A stretch of 64,000 nucleotides of DNA from Gordonibacter sp. An230 (GCF_002159915.1 NZ_NFJP01000002.1:62001-126000); one strand, 5' to 3'; counted from the stretch's first letter, positions 26,449 to 36,311 are shown. Numbers and translations are program-made. The notes: generated from the sequence alone by a model not told the origin.

Positions 26449-27717
26449 CTAGTCCAAGTCTTCCGGCAGGCCGATGTGGCCGAGCACGGCGCTCGCCGCG
26501 GCGATGGCCGGCGAGGACAGGTAGACCTCGCTCGTGGGGTCGCCCATGCGGCCGACGAAGTTGCGGTTCGTGGTGGCGATGGCGCGCTCGCCCGCGGCGA
26601 GGATGCCCATGTAGCCGCCGAGGCACGGGCCGCACGTGGGCGTGGACACGGCGCAGTTCGCGTCGAGGAACACGTCCATGAGGCCCTCCTCCATGCACTG
26701 GCGGTACACCTGCTGCGTGGCGGGGATCACGATGCAGCGCACGTCGGGGTGGATCTTCCGCCCGCGCAGCACCTCGGCCGCCTGGCGCATGTCGACGATG
26801 CGGCCGTTCGTGCAGGAGCCGATGACGGCCTGGTCGATCTTGATGTCGCGCGCCTCGGCGGCCGGGCGCGTGTTCGACGGCAGGTGCGGGAACGACACGG
26901 TGGGCACGATGGAGGCGGCGTCGATCTCGTACACCTTCGCGTACTGGGCATCCGGGTCGGAGTGGTACTCGGTGTAGGGGCGCTCCACGCGGCCGTCCAG
27001 GTAGGCGCGCGTCACGTCGTCCACCTCGATGAGGCCGGCTTTGCCGCCCGCCTCGATGGCCATGTTCGAGATGCTCATGCGCTCGTCCATGCCCATGGTG
27101 CGGATGGCGCTGCCCGTGAACTCCATCGCGCAGTACAGCGCGCCGTCCACGCCGATCATGCCGATGATGTGCAGGATGACGTCCTTGCCGGTGACGCCGG
27201 GGGCCAGCTCGCCCTCGATCTTGAACAGCAGCGACTCGGGCACCTTGAACCACGCCTTGCCGGTGGCGTAGCCCACGCCCGCGTCGGTGGAGCCCACGCC
27301 CGTGGCGAACGCGCCGAGCGCGCCGTACGTGCAGGTGTGGCTGTCCGCGCCGATAATGAGGTCGCCCGCGCCGACGACGCCCTGCTCGGGGAGCAGCGCG
27401 TGCTCGACGCCCATGCAGCCCACCTCGTAGTAGTGGGTAATGCCCTGCTCGCGCGCGAAGTCGCGCACGATCTTGGCCTGCTCGGCGCTCTTGATGTCCT
27501 TGTTGGGGACGTAGTGGTCGGGAACGAGGGCGATCTTCGTAGGATCGAACACGCGCTCGACGCCGATCTTGCGGAACTCTTTGACGGCGATGGGGGCGGT
27601 GACGTCGTTGGACAGCACGAGGTCGAGATCGCATTCGATCAGCTGACCCGGCTCCACAACGTCCAGCCCCGCATGGGCGGCGAGAATCTTCTCCGCCATG
27701 GTCATGGGACGTGGCAT
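26449..27717 (-). CDS. leuC: 3-isopropylmalate dehydratase large subunit
   Basis: Aconitase-family [4Fe-4S] subunit of isopropylmalate isomerase, 422 residues. The cluster cysteines are visible in [12 protein letters not shown] and [12 protein letters not shown]. Other signatures are [33 protein letters not shown] and [20 protein letters not shown] six bases before the ATG fixes the start; the frame opens further upstream in non-family sequence. It is the first gene of the cluster. I looked for a leucine T-box or leader peptide in the 230 bases upstream and found none. Confidence 0.97.
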   Translation of the reverse strand: MPRPMTMAEKILAAHAGLDVVEPGQLIECDLDLVLSNDVTAPIAVKEFRKIGVERVFDPTKIALVPDHYVPNKDIKSAEQAKIVRDFAREQGITHYYEVGCMGVEHALLPEQGVVGAGDLIIGADSHTCTYGALGAFATGVGSTDAGVGYATGKAWFKVPESLLFKIEGELAPGVTGKDVILHIIGMIGVDGALYCAMEFTGSAIRTMGMDERMSISNMAIEAGGKAGLIEVDDVTRAYLDGRVERPYTEYHSDPDAQYAKVYEIDAASIVPTVSFPHLPSNTRPAAEARDIKIDQAVIGSCTNGRIVDMRQAAEVLRGRKIHPDVRCIVIPATQQVYRQCMEEGLMDVFLDANCAVSTPTCGPCLGGYMGILAAGERAIATTNRNFVGRMGDPTSEVYLSSPAIAAASAVLGHIGLPEDLD

Positions 27718-27947
27718 GGGCTGCTCCTTGGTTGCGGTGGGCCGTGCGAACCCGCGCGAGGCGGGCAGACGAAAATCGTCCATCATTGTAGCACTCGCTT
27801 TAGCGTGCAAAAGAGAAGAGCCCCGAAGGGCCCTTCGTTGTGAAGCGATTTCCAGATTTCATCGAAGTCGACAAGGACACGACCTGCGACGACCGGCATC
27901 CACGCAGTCGCCTCGCATCCACGCATCAGAACCCGATAAGCTGTGGC

Positions 27948-28493
27948 CTACCACGTTCCGTAATAGCTGCTGTGTCCGCCATAGTCTCCCACGGCGCCAA
28001 AAAGCGCGGCAGCGAACAGACTGCCGATCGCGAAACTGTACAACAGCCACAAAATGATCGAAATGGCAAAACCGATGAGGGAGAACTTCACCGCATCTTT
28101 TTTCACCTGCGGCAACTTGTCCACATTCACCAACCAGGCTATCACAACGCCGGCAACGCCGATAAACAGGCCCACAACGAGCCATCCGAACTTCATGCCG
28201 CCGGTCAGCTGCATAAGCGGCGCAGGCGGATAGAAAGGTTGGGGCTGGGGTTGGGGCGCGTACGCCGGAGGATGCTGCGGCTGAGGTTGGGGCGCGTACG
28301 CCGGAGGCTGCTGGGGCTGGGGCTGCGCCGAATGCATCGGCGGTTGTTGGGGTTGCGGTTGCGCGGGCGACACTTGCTGGCCCATCGGCGGCTGCTGCGG
28401 CGTCGGCGGCGCGACGGAAGGCTGCTGGCTGCCGGGATCGATGGACTGCGGCGGCTTGGGCACGCCCTGATCGTTGCGCTGCTCTTCGGTCAT
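27948..28493 (-). CDS. Pro/Gln-rich two-helix membrane protein
   Basis: A 181-residue protein of unknown function. Residues 1-95 are disordered and made of imperfect repeats built around PQPQPQ(H/Q)PPAYA, with three near-identical units at about 52-88. Two hydrophobic segments follow (FGWLVVGLFIGVAGVVIAWL and FSLIGFAISIILWLLYSFAI), joined by a lysine-rich loop. The tail ends GGHSSYYGTW. Similar proline-rich plus membrane layouts occur in envelope proteins of Gram-positive bacteria. The ATG has GAAAGTAGGTGCACC upstream. Confidence 0.75.
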   Translation of the reverse strand: MTEEQRNDQGVPKPPQSIDPGSQQPSVAPPTPQQPPMGQQVSPAQPQPQQPPMHSAQPQPQQPPAYAPQPQPQHPPAYAPQPQPQPFYPPAPLMQLTGGMKFGWLVVGLFIGVAGVVIAWLVNVDKLPQVKKDAVKFSLIGFAISIILWLLYSFAIGSLFAAALFGAVGDYGGHSSYYGTW

Positions 28494-29229
28494 GGTGCAC
28501 CTACTTTCATTGTGAGACGATCCGTCGCATCTATCCGAACCGCCCGCGCAGGGCGCTGCGGAAAGATGCGACGTCCGCGGCTACTCCGCGGTTCGCACCC
28601 AGTATACGGCGCGAACCGCAGACTTCGGAACAATCGCCATGGAACCGACAGCAAATACACCGCATGACGCAAAGATTGCACGAACAGCGACGAGGCGGAA
28701 GCAGACGGCCGCCCTCATCCAACATTGATCTTGCGGCGCGCCTTTCACGCACTGCGAGAAACCGCCCTCCGCCCTTCCAGACGAATCCCAATGCAGCAAG
28801 CGGTCAACCCCAGCCACCGCGCATCGTCGCAATTCGGGCGGTCGGCCCTCGGACGAACATCGAGCAGCTTAGACGGCGCTGCAGGAACGCCCTCCGCCGT
28901 AATCGCCCGATGCTCGGCGCAGCGCTCGTCGTGGGCGCACGTCGGCAAAACCGCGCCGGCCAGCAGGACCGTGTACACCGATGCGCCACGCAGGATCGAC
29001 CCCCCCCCGAAAACGGGCACCCTGAGCCATCGTCGAAAGGACGCAACGTTCCGGGAGCGAAAGGCGACTCCGCACCGCGATATGGCGCGCATTCGCAAGG
29101 AATAGACCCGATCCAGATCGCCGAGCAAGCAGCGCCCAAGGCCGCATCCCGACCGAAGAACAGCCAAAGCCCCATCGCAAAAAGCAAGGGTCGACCTCGA
29201 GACGACGCAAGAAGAAGCGGAATTCCCAA
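28494..29229. other. 736-base gap with one inverted-repeat promoter element
   Basis: A 9-bp inverted repeat GCGGTTCGC (28588-28596) / GCGAACCGC (28611-28619) encloses TATACT on the minus strand, a likely -10 box for the Pro/Gln-rich gene under an operator-like palindrome. A C9 run lies at 29000-29008. Downstream of it on the minus strand (about 29000 down to 28745) a roughly 85-codon frame has coding-like third positions and a lipoprotein-like start (SVYTVLLAGAVLPTC), but there is no clear start or ribosome site. I do not call it as a gene. Confidence 0.4.
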
Positions 29230-30126
29230 TTACGACAACGCCACGCAGAGTGCGTCGAGGAGAGTGATGGCGAAATGCTGCGCGGAACGGCCTTCGCCCG
29301 CATCTTCCCATTTGATGCCGGGCAGCTCAACGGCAATGCGCGAGGGCGATGCGGCATCGGCCACGCCGATGGCCGTCTCGAGACGCAGCGACAGCGTACC
29401 CTCGTCCTCAAAACTCACGCGAGGAACGTTTTCAACCATCCGCTCCTCGGGCAGGACGATATGGACGAGCAGCATGCTCTCGTCGGGAGCGACCAGCAAC
29501 GAGTCCGCGCTCATGATCTTGGAGGCAGGATTCGTGGCCAGCGCGAGGTTCGACATGCGCGAAGCGACGCTGCGCGTGAACCCACTCGTACCGAACAGGC
29601 ACAGCGCGTTGCTTTCGAGCACGTCGGCCGCGCGGGCGAAACCGAGATGATCCGTACCGTGCACGGCCTCCTTGCCTTCCCATGAATGATGAAGGTTGCG
29701 AATCGCCTCGTAGGTGTACGCGCCGGCGATGCCGTCCGAAGGCAGCCCGAGATTCAGCTGAAACTTGCGCAGCGCAAGCTCGGTGAACGCGCCGAAGATG
29801 CCGTCCACCGCGCCGCACGCGAAACCAAGCGCCCCCAGCGCATGCTGCAGCTCGAACACGTCATGACCATGGAAGTGGGGCATGCGCAAATAGAGCGTGC
29901 GGTCGCCCAGGCGAAACGAGGCATCCACCAGCGCCGACCACACTTTGTCGGTGACCTCGTCTGAAGAAGGCAACCCCGAACGCTCGCAGAAGGCACGTAC
30001 AGCCGCGGCGGTCGCATCGCCGAACACGCCGTCCACGTCGGCCTCGTCGAGCACGCCAACCGTTACAAGCCGCTGCTGCACGTCCTCGACAGCGGGGCCC
30101 TTATCATGTCGTTTGATGGTTTCCAT
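29230..30126 (-). CDS. Peptidoglycan-binding-domain protein
   Basis: A 298-residue protein with two tandem PG_binding_1-like modules: residues 6-65 (DKGPAVEDVQQRLVTVGVLD ... GVFGDATAAAVRAFCERSGL) and 85-140 (DVFELQHALGALGFACGAVD ... AFTELALRKFQLNLGLPSDG). The C-terminal 150 residues are unrecognised; no catalytic amidase motif and no signal peptide were seen. It could be an inactive or regulatory cell-wall-sensing protein. The ATG lies 7 bases from a perfect TATAAT, so the mRNA may be leaderless; an ATG three codons earlier is possible. Confidence 0.75.
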   Translation of the reverse strand: METIKRHDKGPAVEDVQQRLVTVGVLDEADVDGVFGDATAAAVRAFCERSGLPSSDEVTDKVWSALVDASFRLGDRTLYLRMPHFHGHDVFELQHALGALGFACGAVDGIFGAFTELALRKFQLNLGLPSDGIAGAYTYEAIRNLHHSWEGKEAVHGTDHLGFARAADVLESNALCLFGTSGFTRSVASRMSNLALATNPASKIMSADSLLVAPDESMLLVHIVLPEERMVENVPRVSFEDEGTLSLRLETAIGVADAASPSRIAVELPGIKWEDAGEGRSAQHFAITLLDALCVALS

Positions 30127-30133
30127 ATGGGGC

Positions 30134-30139
30134 ATTATA
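30134..30139 (-). promoter_or_regulatory. -10 box of a probably leaderless promoter
   Basis: TATAAT on the minus strand, 7 bases before the ATG of the peptidoglycan-binding gene, so transcription should begin at or next to the start codon. No good -35 box was seen. A C9/G9 run lies at 30179-30187, about 45 bases upstream. Confidence 0.5.
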
Positions 30140-30312
30140 TCCTAAAACCACGACGGACGTTCGGAACCATGCGCGCAGCCCCCCCCCAAAGACAGCGAAG
30201 GCCCTCCGAATCGAAATCACGCTGACGGCAGGACAAAGCGCCAGCCCCGCGCCACCGCGCATCGGGAAGCAAGGGGGCCTCGAAGCAACAAAGCGCCACG
30301 CCGACGGCCAAA

Positions 30313-31362
30313 TCAGCGCAACCGCTTCACGAACCAGTCGGCCATGCTCACGAGCAGATCGCGCGACGCTGACGGGCGCACCATGTCCACCAGGCGGTTC
30401 TTCGCTATGCTCGTGAGGTTCTCGGCGTAGTTGCGGGCGTACTCGATGCTGCCCGAGGCCTCCATGATGCCCACGGCCTCGGCAAGCACGGCCTGGTCCT
30501 TCTCCTTCGACGACAGGATGTCGATGAGGCGGTCGCGATCGGCGGAGTGCTGCAGCGCGTGCACCACCATGAGCGTGCGCTTGCCCTCGGTGATGTCGTT
30601 GCGGAAGTCCTTCTTCGTGGACTCCTCGGAGCCGATGAGGTTCAGCAGGTCGTCTTGGATCTGGAACGCGAGGCCCGTGTCCAAACCGTAGTTGCGCAGC
30701 GCCTCGATCTCGGTCTCGGTGCCGCCGCCGATGATGGCGCCGATGGCCAGCGGCACGGCGCCGGAGTAGTGCGCCGTCTTGTGCGTGGCCATGACCAGGT
30801 AGTCCTCGGGCAGGATGTCGTAGCGGCCGTCGCGCGCCCAACCGATGTCGAGCGCCTGGCCCTCGATGGTGCGGCGCGTCATCTCTATGAGCTCGTTCAC
30901 CACGCGCACCTTCGTGGCGTCGTCGAGCAGCGGGTCATTGATAACCGTGCCGTTCACCAGCGACAGCGCGAGGTCGCCCATGTTGATGGCCAGCCCCATG
31001 CCCTCGACAAGGTGCAGGCAGGGCTCGCCGCGGCGCAGCTCGGCCTCGTCGGCGATGTCATCGTGGATGAGCGCCGCCGTGTGGAAGTGCTCGATGGCAG
31101 CCGCGGCGCTCGTGGCGCGCGCCATGTCGCCGCCTACCGCGCGGCAGGCTGCGAAGCAGATGAGCGGCCGATGGCGCTTGCCGCCGTTTTGGCTGTAGTC
31201 GAGCAGCGGATTGTAGAGGTACCGGTCCATATCAGGGTGCGAACCGCGCGGAATATACTCGTTCACCAGGTCGCCCACGCGATCGGCATAATAGGAAAGG
31301 TACTCTTCGAAAGACTGGGGAGGCTCCTCCACCGCTGCGATGATCTCGTTGATGGTATTCAT
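30313..31362 (-). CDS. Polyprenyl (trans-isoprenyl) diphosphate synthase
   Basis: A 349-residue enzyme that extends allylic diphosphates with isopentenyl diphosphate. It has the first aspartate-rich motif DDIAD at residues 101-105 followed by RRG, the IPP-binding GGKRHRP (60-66) and the second motif FQIQDDLLN. Chain length (GGPP versus hepta- or octaprenyl, as for menaquinone) cannot be decided reliably by eye. The next gene upstream is divergent in function (LuxR) and lies 28 bases away on the same strand. Confidence 0.9.
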   Translation of the reverse strand: MNTINEIIAAVEEPPQSFEEYLSYYADRVGDLVNEYIPRGSHPDMDRYLYNPLLDYSQNGGKRHRPLICFAACRAVGGDMARATSAAAAIEHFHTAALIHDDIADEAELRRGEPCLHLVEGMGLAINMGDLALSLVNGTVINDPLLDDATKVRVVNELIEMTRRTIEGQALDIGWARDGRYDILPEDYLVMATHKTAHYSGAVPLAIGAIIGGGTETEIEALRNYGLDTGLAFQIQDDLLNLIGSEESTKKDFRNDITEGKRTLMVVHALQHSADRDRLIDILSSKEKDQAVLAEAVGIMEASGSIEYARNYAENLTSIAKNRLVDMVRPSASRDLLVSMADWFVKRLR

Positions 31363-31390
31363 GGCGCTTTCTTGGTCGACCCTGACAGTT

Positions 31391-32908
31391 TTACCGCCCG
31401 GTCATGGTATCACAAGAAACCCCACCGCATTCTCCGCCACCCTCAAGCGGCGCATATTTCCGCAATTGCCCCTCGACAAAGCCGGCTCGACCCAAACCGT
31501 CGCCAGAGAGCCTCTCTATGAGCTCATCCCTCGAATGCACCCCGAGTTTTCGATACGCGCTTTTCATATGGCTTTGAACAGTGCTTGCCGAAACGAACAG
31601 AAGCGACGCAACCTTCTTCACGCTGTACCCGCGAGCGAACAGCGACACAACCTCAACCTCGCGCTCCGTCAGGCTTAATGAGCCTGTGCCGAATCGGGGC
31701 GGATGCGCAATCGGCAGCGCCGAACCCCCGTCCCCCTCAGCGAAACCGACAGGAAAGCCCCTCTTCGTTAGCAACGCCCCCAAAACCACGACGACAGAGG
31801 CAAGCGAGACGAACGCGGCCAAAAGGATGAGAGCGTCGAGAGCCCCGACAGAGCCGCCGTCGATCCAAATGCCCGAGATGCCGGGAATTGCCACGTAGCT
31901 CAAAGCCCACGAAACGACATCGGTCGGAATACCGAATACGGAGAACACCAGAACCGGAGAGACCCCCCTCGCATGAGACAAGCCGCATAGCGCCACCCAG
32001 AAAAGCACATCGAACATCGAGCGCACCGCCACGACGGCATTCCCCGAAAAAACGTAGGTTCCCTCCAGAACGCCCCCGAAGACCGCGGCGAAAAACAGGA
32101 GGGAGAGCGCCATCCACATTTTGAACGTCATTCGCTCAACCAACTGGGTCGGGCTTGCGCCGCCTTCGCCTGAAGCGCCCCGTCCGACGCCCTTCCGACT
32201 TTGCGCGCATCGCACGACGCACGCAAGCATCCCTCCCGACAATACGATCGAAAGCAGCCATCGAAACGTCAACCCTGCGGAGTCGGAGCCAGGCTCGACC
32301 GTGTCCACAACGCCCCTCAAAACGCTTCCCGCCATCAGAAACGCGATGAGTAAAACTACGCAGGGCGTTCCCCCTTTGAGAGCAACAAGCCCCTGACCTT
32401 CCCAGCGGCAAGCACGGAGAGGGGGCGCGAAGCGCCACGTCACACCAACAACCGCGGGAACCGCCACCGCAACGAGATGAGGGAGTCCGTGCGAGAGCGC
32501 CAGCAGGCTCGCTCCGAAGGAGGCGACCATCACCGCGACGCTCTCGAAGGAGAACCGCTCGCAGAAGAACAGAGCCCACGCCAAGCAGCCTACCTCGAAG
32601 GCGAAGACCACGAAGGGGAGAGCCGCCCATGCGATCCATGGAGGAAGCAGGCCCTCGGCGGCGGCGAAGCTCAATGCGACGCCCGCCGACCCAAAAACAC
32701 CTGCAAGCGGCACGAAAAGCTTGCTCTCATGCATGACACGTCCGAGCAACCCACCCAGCGAAACCGCGGCGGCGCACAACACAAGCAGGAGAGCGAGCAG
32801 CGCCGGGTAAACCAAGGAGAGCCCCTCGGTCTCGAAAGGATAGAGCAGCCCGAAAAAGGACTGGTAGCGAAAATACACCCAGAAAAACGACATGCCGAGA
32901 AAAGGCAT
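31391..32908 (-). CDS. Membrane-bound LuxR-type transcriptional regulator
   Basis: A 505-residue sensor-regulator with roughly twelve hydrophobic segments (residues about 1-395) and a C-terminal LuxR helix-turn-helix (LSLTEREVEVVSLFARGYSV, then KKVASLLFVSASTVQSHMKS). It has the same plan as the protein at 22744-24192 but is clearly diverged from it. AAGGA seven bases before this ATG fixes the start; the frame opens 31 codons earlier. It is divergent from a Tat flavoprotein gene 260 bases away, which is its likely target. Confidence 0.88.
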   Translation of the reverse strand: MPFLGMSFFWVYFRYQSFFGLLYPFETEGLSLVYPALLALLLVLCAAAVSLGGLLGRVMHESKLFVPLAGVFGSAGVALSFAAAEGLLPPWIAWAALPFVVFAFEVGCLAWALFFCERFSFESVAVMVASFGASLLALSHGLPHLVAVAVPAVVGVTWRFAPPLRACRWEGQGLVALKGGTPCVVLLIAFLMAGSVLRGVVDTVEPGSDSAGLTFRWLLSIVLSGGMLACVVRCAQSRKGVGRGASGEGGASPTQLVERMTFKMWMALSLLFFAAVFGGVLEGTYVFSGNAVVAVRSMFDVLFWVALCGLSHARGVSPVLVFSVFGIPTDVVSWALSYVAIPGISGIWIDGGSVGALDALILLAAFVSLASVVVVLGALLTKRGFPVGFAEGDGGSALPIAHPPRFGTGSLSLTEREVEVVSLFARGYSVKKVASLLFVSASTVQSHMKSAYRKLGVHSRDELIERLSGDGLGRAGFVEGQLRKYAPLEGGGECGGVSCDTMTGR

Positions 32909-33168
32909 CGCGAATTCCTTGGCCATCGGTCTCGGTTCCACGGAGCGCCCCCTTCCCCATCGGAAAATCCTATCACGGAAGCGGAAAGCTCCCGTTCGCA
33001 AAATGCCGACTTATCAACATTCCCCTCTTTTATGGGCGACCCGCACATCGGGTCCTCCTTGATTTCCCGGATTTCAGGGGAAGGCGATCCTCGTGTTTCG
33101 GCAGACAATCGACCCGAGCTGCGCTAGCACTGGCGCGGCCGCGAAACATCGAAGGAAAGGAGACAAAA

Positions 33169-34833
33169 ATGGATCTGAGCAGACGACGCTTCCTCGCAGG
33201 CGCGGCGACGATCGGAAGCGCCGCCGCAATCGGGGGCCTGCTTTCGGGTTGCCAGCCTCAAAAGCAGGCCGATCAAGATCCCGTCAGCGAGAGCGGCCAA
33301 TATCCAAAAGGCACGACCCACGAAGATTTCCAGAACTCCGTCGTGGAACTTGAGCCCGTGGACGAATTCTCGGAGGAAAAGGATTTCGACATCGTCGTCA
33401 TCGGCGCGGGAACCGCCGGCGTTCCCGCAGTATGCACCGCGCTCGAGGAAGGCGCCCGCGTCGCCTGCCTTCAAAAGGAATCCGTCGTCATCGCGCACGG
33501 AAACGGCTCTTCGGGACCTATTCTCGAGGAAAGCACTGCCTTAGGCGCCCTGCAGTACAAACAAGCTTGGCGCGCCGCCGGAGGGTACCGCATGAATCCC
33601 GATCTTCTCGACCTGTACGTGAACCATGCCGGAGAGACCATCATGTGGATGATGCGCAAAGGCGAGTCGGCAGGCCTTCCTCCCCAGGCGTCCAAGGCTC
33701 GAACGGACTTCGACGAGGGAAGCTACATCACCGTTGCCAGCAACTACTTCGGGCCGAAGCCCATCAACAACCAAGACATCATGACGAGGCTCGCCGAGGA
33801 GGCCGCAGGCGCAGGCGCTGAGTTCTTTTACGAGACGCCTGCCGTCCAGCTCGTCCGGTCGGAGGACGGAAGAGTGAAGGGGGTGGTCGGCAAGACCGGG
33901 AACAGCTATGTCAAATTCAATGCCTCCAAAGCGGTGATCGTGGCAGCCGGCGACTACCAAAACAACGAGAGCCTCGTTGCGCGATACTCTCCGGATGTCG
34001 TCCGTTTCCAGCGCAAGCAGTCCAACATGACCGCCGACGGCATCCTCATGAGCATGGCAGTAGGGGCACGCATGGTTCCCGTCAACCATGCGAAGACCAT
34101 GCACGACATGGATGCGGCCCCTTTGGCTTTGACCGGCCTGCCCTTCATGGCGCTCGATGATCATGGAGAGCGCTTCATGAACGAGGATATCCCCATGGAA
34201 TCCTGGGACCTCTCGCTGCAATGGAACAAAGATGCGGATGACCCTGGCCGCTTCTTCCGCATCTTCGACAACGATTTCGCACGAAAGTACGGAGCGAGCG
34301 TCACGACCGAGCAGCTCGAGAACTACATTCCGGGATTCAAGGAGAACCCGGAAGGGGTCTACGAAGGCCTCATCGACACCCACCGGGCGGACACGCTCGA
34401 AGAACTGGCCGATGCGCTCGGCATTCCGGCCGAAGCGCTCAAGAAAAGCGTCGCCGCATGGAACGAGTGCTGCGCCCGGGGAGCCGACGATCAGTTCGGG
34501 CTCGCTCGCGACAAGCTCAAGCCCATCGACACCCCTCCATATTGGGGGATTCGTCAATGGATACGATGCAGCGCTATCAACGCAGGGGTCGTCGTGGACG
34601 GGTGCTGCCGCGTGCTCGACGAGAACGACGAGCCCATACCAGGATTGTACTCGGTCGGCTCGGGAGCCGGCAACGTATGCGGAGGGCTGGAGTGGAACCT
34701 GTACCAAGGAGGCCTTTGCTGCGGTTCATACATGACCATGGGGCGCTATGCCGCAATCCATGCCCTGACGGGAGGGCTCGAGCCATCTCAACCCGCAGCA
34801 TATGATGAAGTGAAAGGCATGTGGAGCGCGTAG
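33169..34833 (+). CDS. Tat-exported FAD-dependent reductase lipoprotein
   Basis: A 554-residue flavoprotein of the fumarate-reductase/3-ketosteroid-dehydrogenase type. It has a twin-arginine signal (DLSRRRFLAGAATIGSAAAI) ending in the lipobox LLSGC (cysteine 28), so it is probably a lipid-anchored extracytoplasmic enzyme. The FAD motif is DIVVIGAGTAGVPAVCTALE. AVIVAAGDYQNNESL and GLYSVGSGAGNVCGG are the later FAD contacts. No heme c motif is present. Substrate is unknown. GGAAAGGAGACAAAA gives a strong ribosome site. A terminator hairpin follows. Confidence 0.88.
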   Translation: MDLSRRRFLAGAATIGSAAAIGGLLSGCQPQKQADQDPVSESGQYPKGTTHEDFQNSVVELEPVDEFSEEKDFDIVVIGAGTAGVPAVCTALEEGARVACLQKESVVIAHGNGSSGPILEESTALGALQYKQAWRAAGGYRMNPDLLDLYVNHAGETIMWMMRKGESAGLPPQASKARTDFDEGSYITVASNYFGPKPINNQDIMTRLAEEAAGAGAEFFYETPAVQLVRSEDGRVKGVVGKTGNSYVKFNASKAVIVAAGDYQNNESLVARYSPDVVRFQRKQSNMTADGILMSMAVGARMVPVNHAKTMHDMDAAPLALTGLPFMALDDHGERFMNEDIPMESWDLSLQWNKDADDPGRFFRIFDNDFARKYGASVTTEQLENYIPGFKENPEGVYEGLIDTHRADTLEELADALGIPAEALKKSVAAWNECCARGADDQFGLARDKLKPIDTPPYWGIRQWIRCSAINAGVVVDGCCRVLDENDEPIPGLYSVGSGAGNVCGGLEWNLYQGGLCCGSYMTMGRYAAIHALTGGLEPSQPAAYDEVKGMWSA

Positions 34834-34850
34834 CGACGTCGAGCAAGACG

Positions 34851-34880
34851 GGGCTCGCCATGGCGAGCCCTTAGGCTTTT
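34851..34880 (+). terminator. Rho-independent terminator of the flavoprotein gene
   Basis: A perfect 20-base palindrome GGGCTCGCCATGGCGAGCCC followed by TTAGGCTTTT, 17 bases past the stop. It marks the end of the chromosomal gene just before the prophage boundary. Confidence 0.8.
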
Positions 34881-34886
34881 AGCGTC

Positions 34887-34939
34887 TGGTAGGGGCGGCG
34901 GGACTCGAACCCGCACGACCGGAGTCGGAAGATTTTAAG
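34887..34939 (-). other. Left attachment site: 3' fragment of tRNA-Leu(UAA)
   Basis: On the minus strand the sequence runs from the anticodon loop (CTTAAAA, anticodon UAA) through a Leu-type long variable arm (CGAC-TCCG-GTCG), a full T arm (GCGGG TTCGAGT CCCGC) and the acceptor 3' strand CGCCCCT-A-CCA. The 5' half is absent: sequence upstream is the integrase 3' end. This is the usual outcome when a phage integrates into a tRNA and rebuilds it on its far side, so the intact tRNA should lie at the right prophage end. Confidence 0.85.
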
Positions 34940-34944
34940 AGCCG

Positions 34945-36237
34945 TCAGCTGTTGGAGGCTCGCTTGAAGTCAGGCTTGATGATCTTGAAAATACCAGGTG
35001 AAACGATGTTTTTAAGATCATTCCCACCATTGCCCTCCGGGCGTTTTCCGTCGTTTTTCGGAGGTTTGGGACAATTTGGGCCAGTCGGGCGAGCCCTCTT
35101 GTTCATGGCGGCCACGGCGCGCTCGACCGACTCCTCCCCCGCCTGCACGTAGAACTCCGACGTGACCACCGGAGTGCTGTGCCCGAGCAGCTGCTGCACG
35201 TCGGCGATAGGCAGGCCGTCCTCGCGCACGAGCATGGTGCCGCAGCTGTGGCGCGTGTTCTTCAGCGGCATGTCCACCGGCAGCCCGGCGGCCTTCGTCA
35301 CCTCCCGCCAATGGCGCGACAGGTGGTCGGGGCGCATGCGCTTGCCGTCGTGCACCACCAACGGACCCGTGCCCTGCGCAAGGGGCCACACGATCTCCCC
35401 GGCCCATCGCGGGAGCAGCAGCGTGCGCGCGGAGGTGAACGACTTGGGCGGCTCGAAGTACCCCTCCCCGTCCATGTAGTGGTACGACCGCCAGACGCGG
35501 AACCGACCGAGAGCCTCCGGCGTCGAGACCGACCAGTCGATCTCCTCGCGGTCGATGGCGAGGATCTCGGAGCGCCGCAGCCCGACCGCGAAGGCGATGA
35601 CGACGGCGGCCAGCGCTTCGTCGCCTTCGAACGCGTCGATGTAGTCCCACATCTGGCTCGACTTCACGACGGGCTTCACGGCCTTCTCGGGCATGGGCTC
35701 GTCCACGGCGTCCGTGACCACGAACGTCGCGAGCTGCCACTTGACGGCGCGCCGGTAGCCCTGGCGCAGAACCTTGTACACCACCCTGCGCGCGCCTATC
35801 GTGGGGATCGTGGACAGCTGCGACTCGACGTAGTACGGCTTCAGGTCCGTGAGGCCTATGCTCCCGAACATGGGGACGATGCTGCGCCGGACCGTCTGCT
35901 CGTAGTTGCGGTACGTCTCGCGCGTGATCTTACCCTTGTCGCGAGGGCCGCCGTCGTAGGACCCCCGGCGCACGCGGCTCTTGGCCCAAGGGAGGTAGAC
36001 GCCGACGAAGTACTCGGCGACGGTCAGGCCCGTGGTCGGGACGAGGCCGCGCTCCACCTTCATGGCCATGGCGCGCAGGTTGGCCTCCGTCTCCGTCCCC
36101 TCGAAGGTCTCGTAGGGGCGCAGGCGCTTGCCCGTCACGGGATCGTGGCCGGCCGACACGCGGATCATCCAGCGCCTGCACTTCTCCCGTGGCACGCCGG
36201 GCTCGAGCGGCTCGACGCTGTACGGCTTGCGCTTCAT
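34945..36237 (-). CDS. int: Tyrosine-recombinase integrase
   Basis: A 430-residue phage integrase. An N-terminal arm-type and core-binding part (LTVAEYFVGVYLPWAKSRVR) precedes the catalytic domain. Catalytic residues are visible in AVGLRRSEIL (first Arg, about 221), NTRHSCGTML (second Arg about 329), LGHS (His 353) and SEFYVQ (nucleophile Tyr 363). The usual His three residues before the second Arg is Lys here. Its stop lies 6 bases from the tRNA fragment, as expected for an integrase next to its attachment site. A GTG four codons upstream is an alternative start. Confidence 0.95.
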   Translation of the reverse strand: MKRKPYSVEPLEPGVPREKCRRWMIRVSAGHDPVTGKRLRPYETFEGTETEANLRAMAMKVERGLVPTTGLTVAEYFVGVYLPWAKSRVRRGSYDGGPRDKGKITRETYRNYEQTVRRSIVPMFGSIGLTDLKPYYVESQLSTIPTIGARRVVYKVLRQGYRRAVKWQLATFVVTDAVDEPMPEKAVKPVVKSSQMWDYIDAFEGDEALAAVVIAFAVGLRRSEILAIDREEIDWSVSTPEALGRFRVWRSYHYMDGEGYFEPPKSFTSARTLLLPRWAGEIVWPLAQGTGPLVVHDGKRMRPDHLSRHWREVTKAAGLPVDMPLKNTRHSCGTMLVREDGLPIADVQQLLGHSTPVVTSEFYVQAGEESVERAVAAMNKRARPTGPNCPKPPKNDGKRPEGNGGNDLKNIVSPGIFKIIKPDFKRASNS

Positions 36238-36273
36238 GGTACAATGCACCTGCCTTTCCGTTCAGGTTAGGTT

Positions 36274-36311
36274 GCACCCCCGCCCCGGTCGCCAAACTAG
36301 CGCGGGGGTGC
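36274..36311. terminator. Stem-loop upstream of integrase
   Basis: Perfect 10-bp stem GCACCCCCGC/GCGGGGGTGC with an 18-base loop, between the SHOCT gene and the integrase. No T-run follows. It may separate repressor-side transcription from integrase expression or be an arm-type binding structure. Confidence 0.4.

Noticed and set aside
27718-27947. Possible leucine T-box or leader peptide upstream of leuC
   Set aside because: No T-box core (AGGGTGG type), no run of Leu codons and no terminator/antiterminator pair was found.
28745-29229. Overlapping minus-strand frames around the C9 run at 29000
   Set aside because: A gene split by a slippery tract was considered, but neither half has a start signal or recognisable family; left as gap.
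34887-34939. A complete tRNA gene at the prophage edge
   Set aside because: Only the anticodon-loop-to-CCA half is present; no D arm or matching 5' acceptor strand lies upstream.
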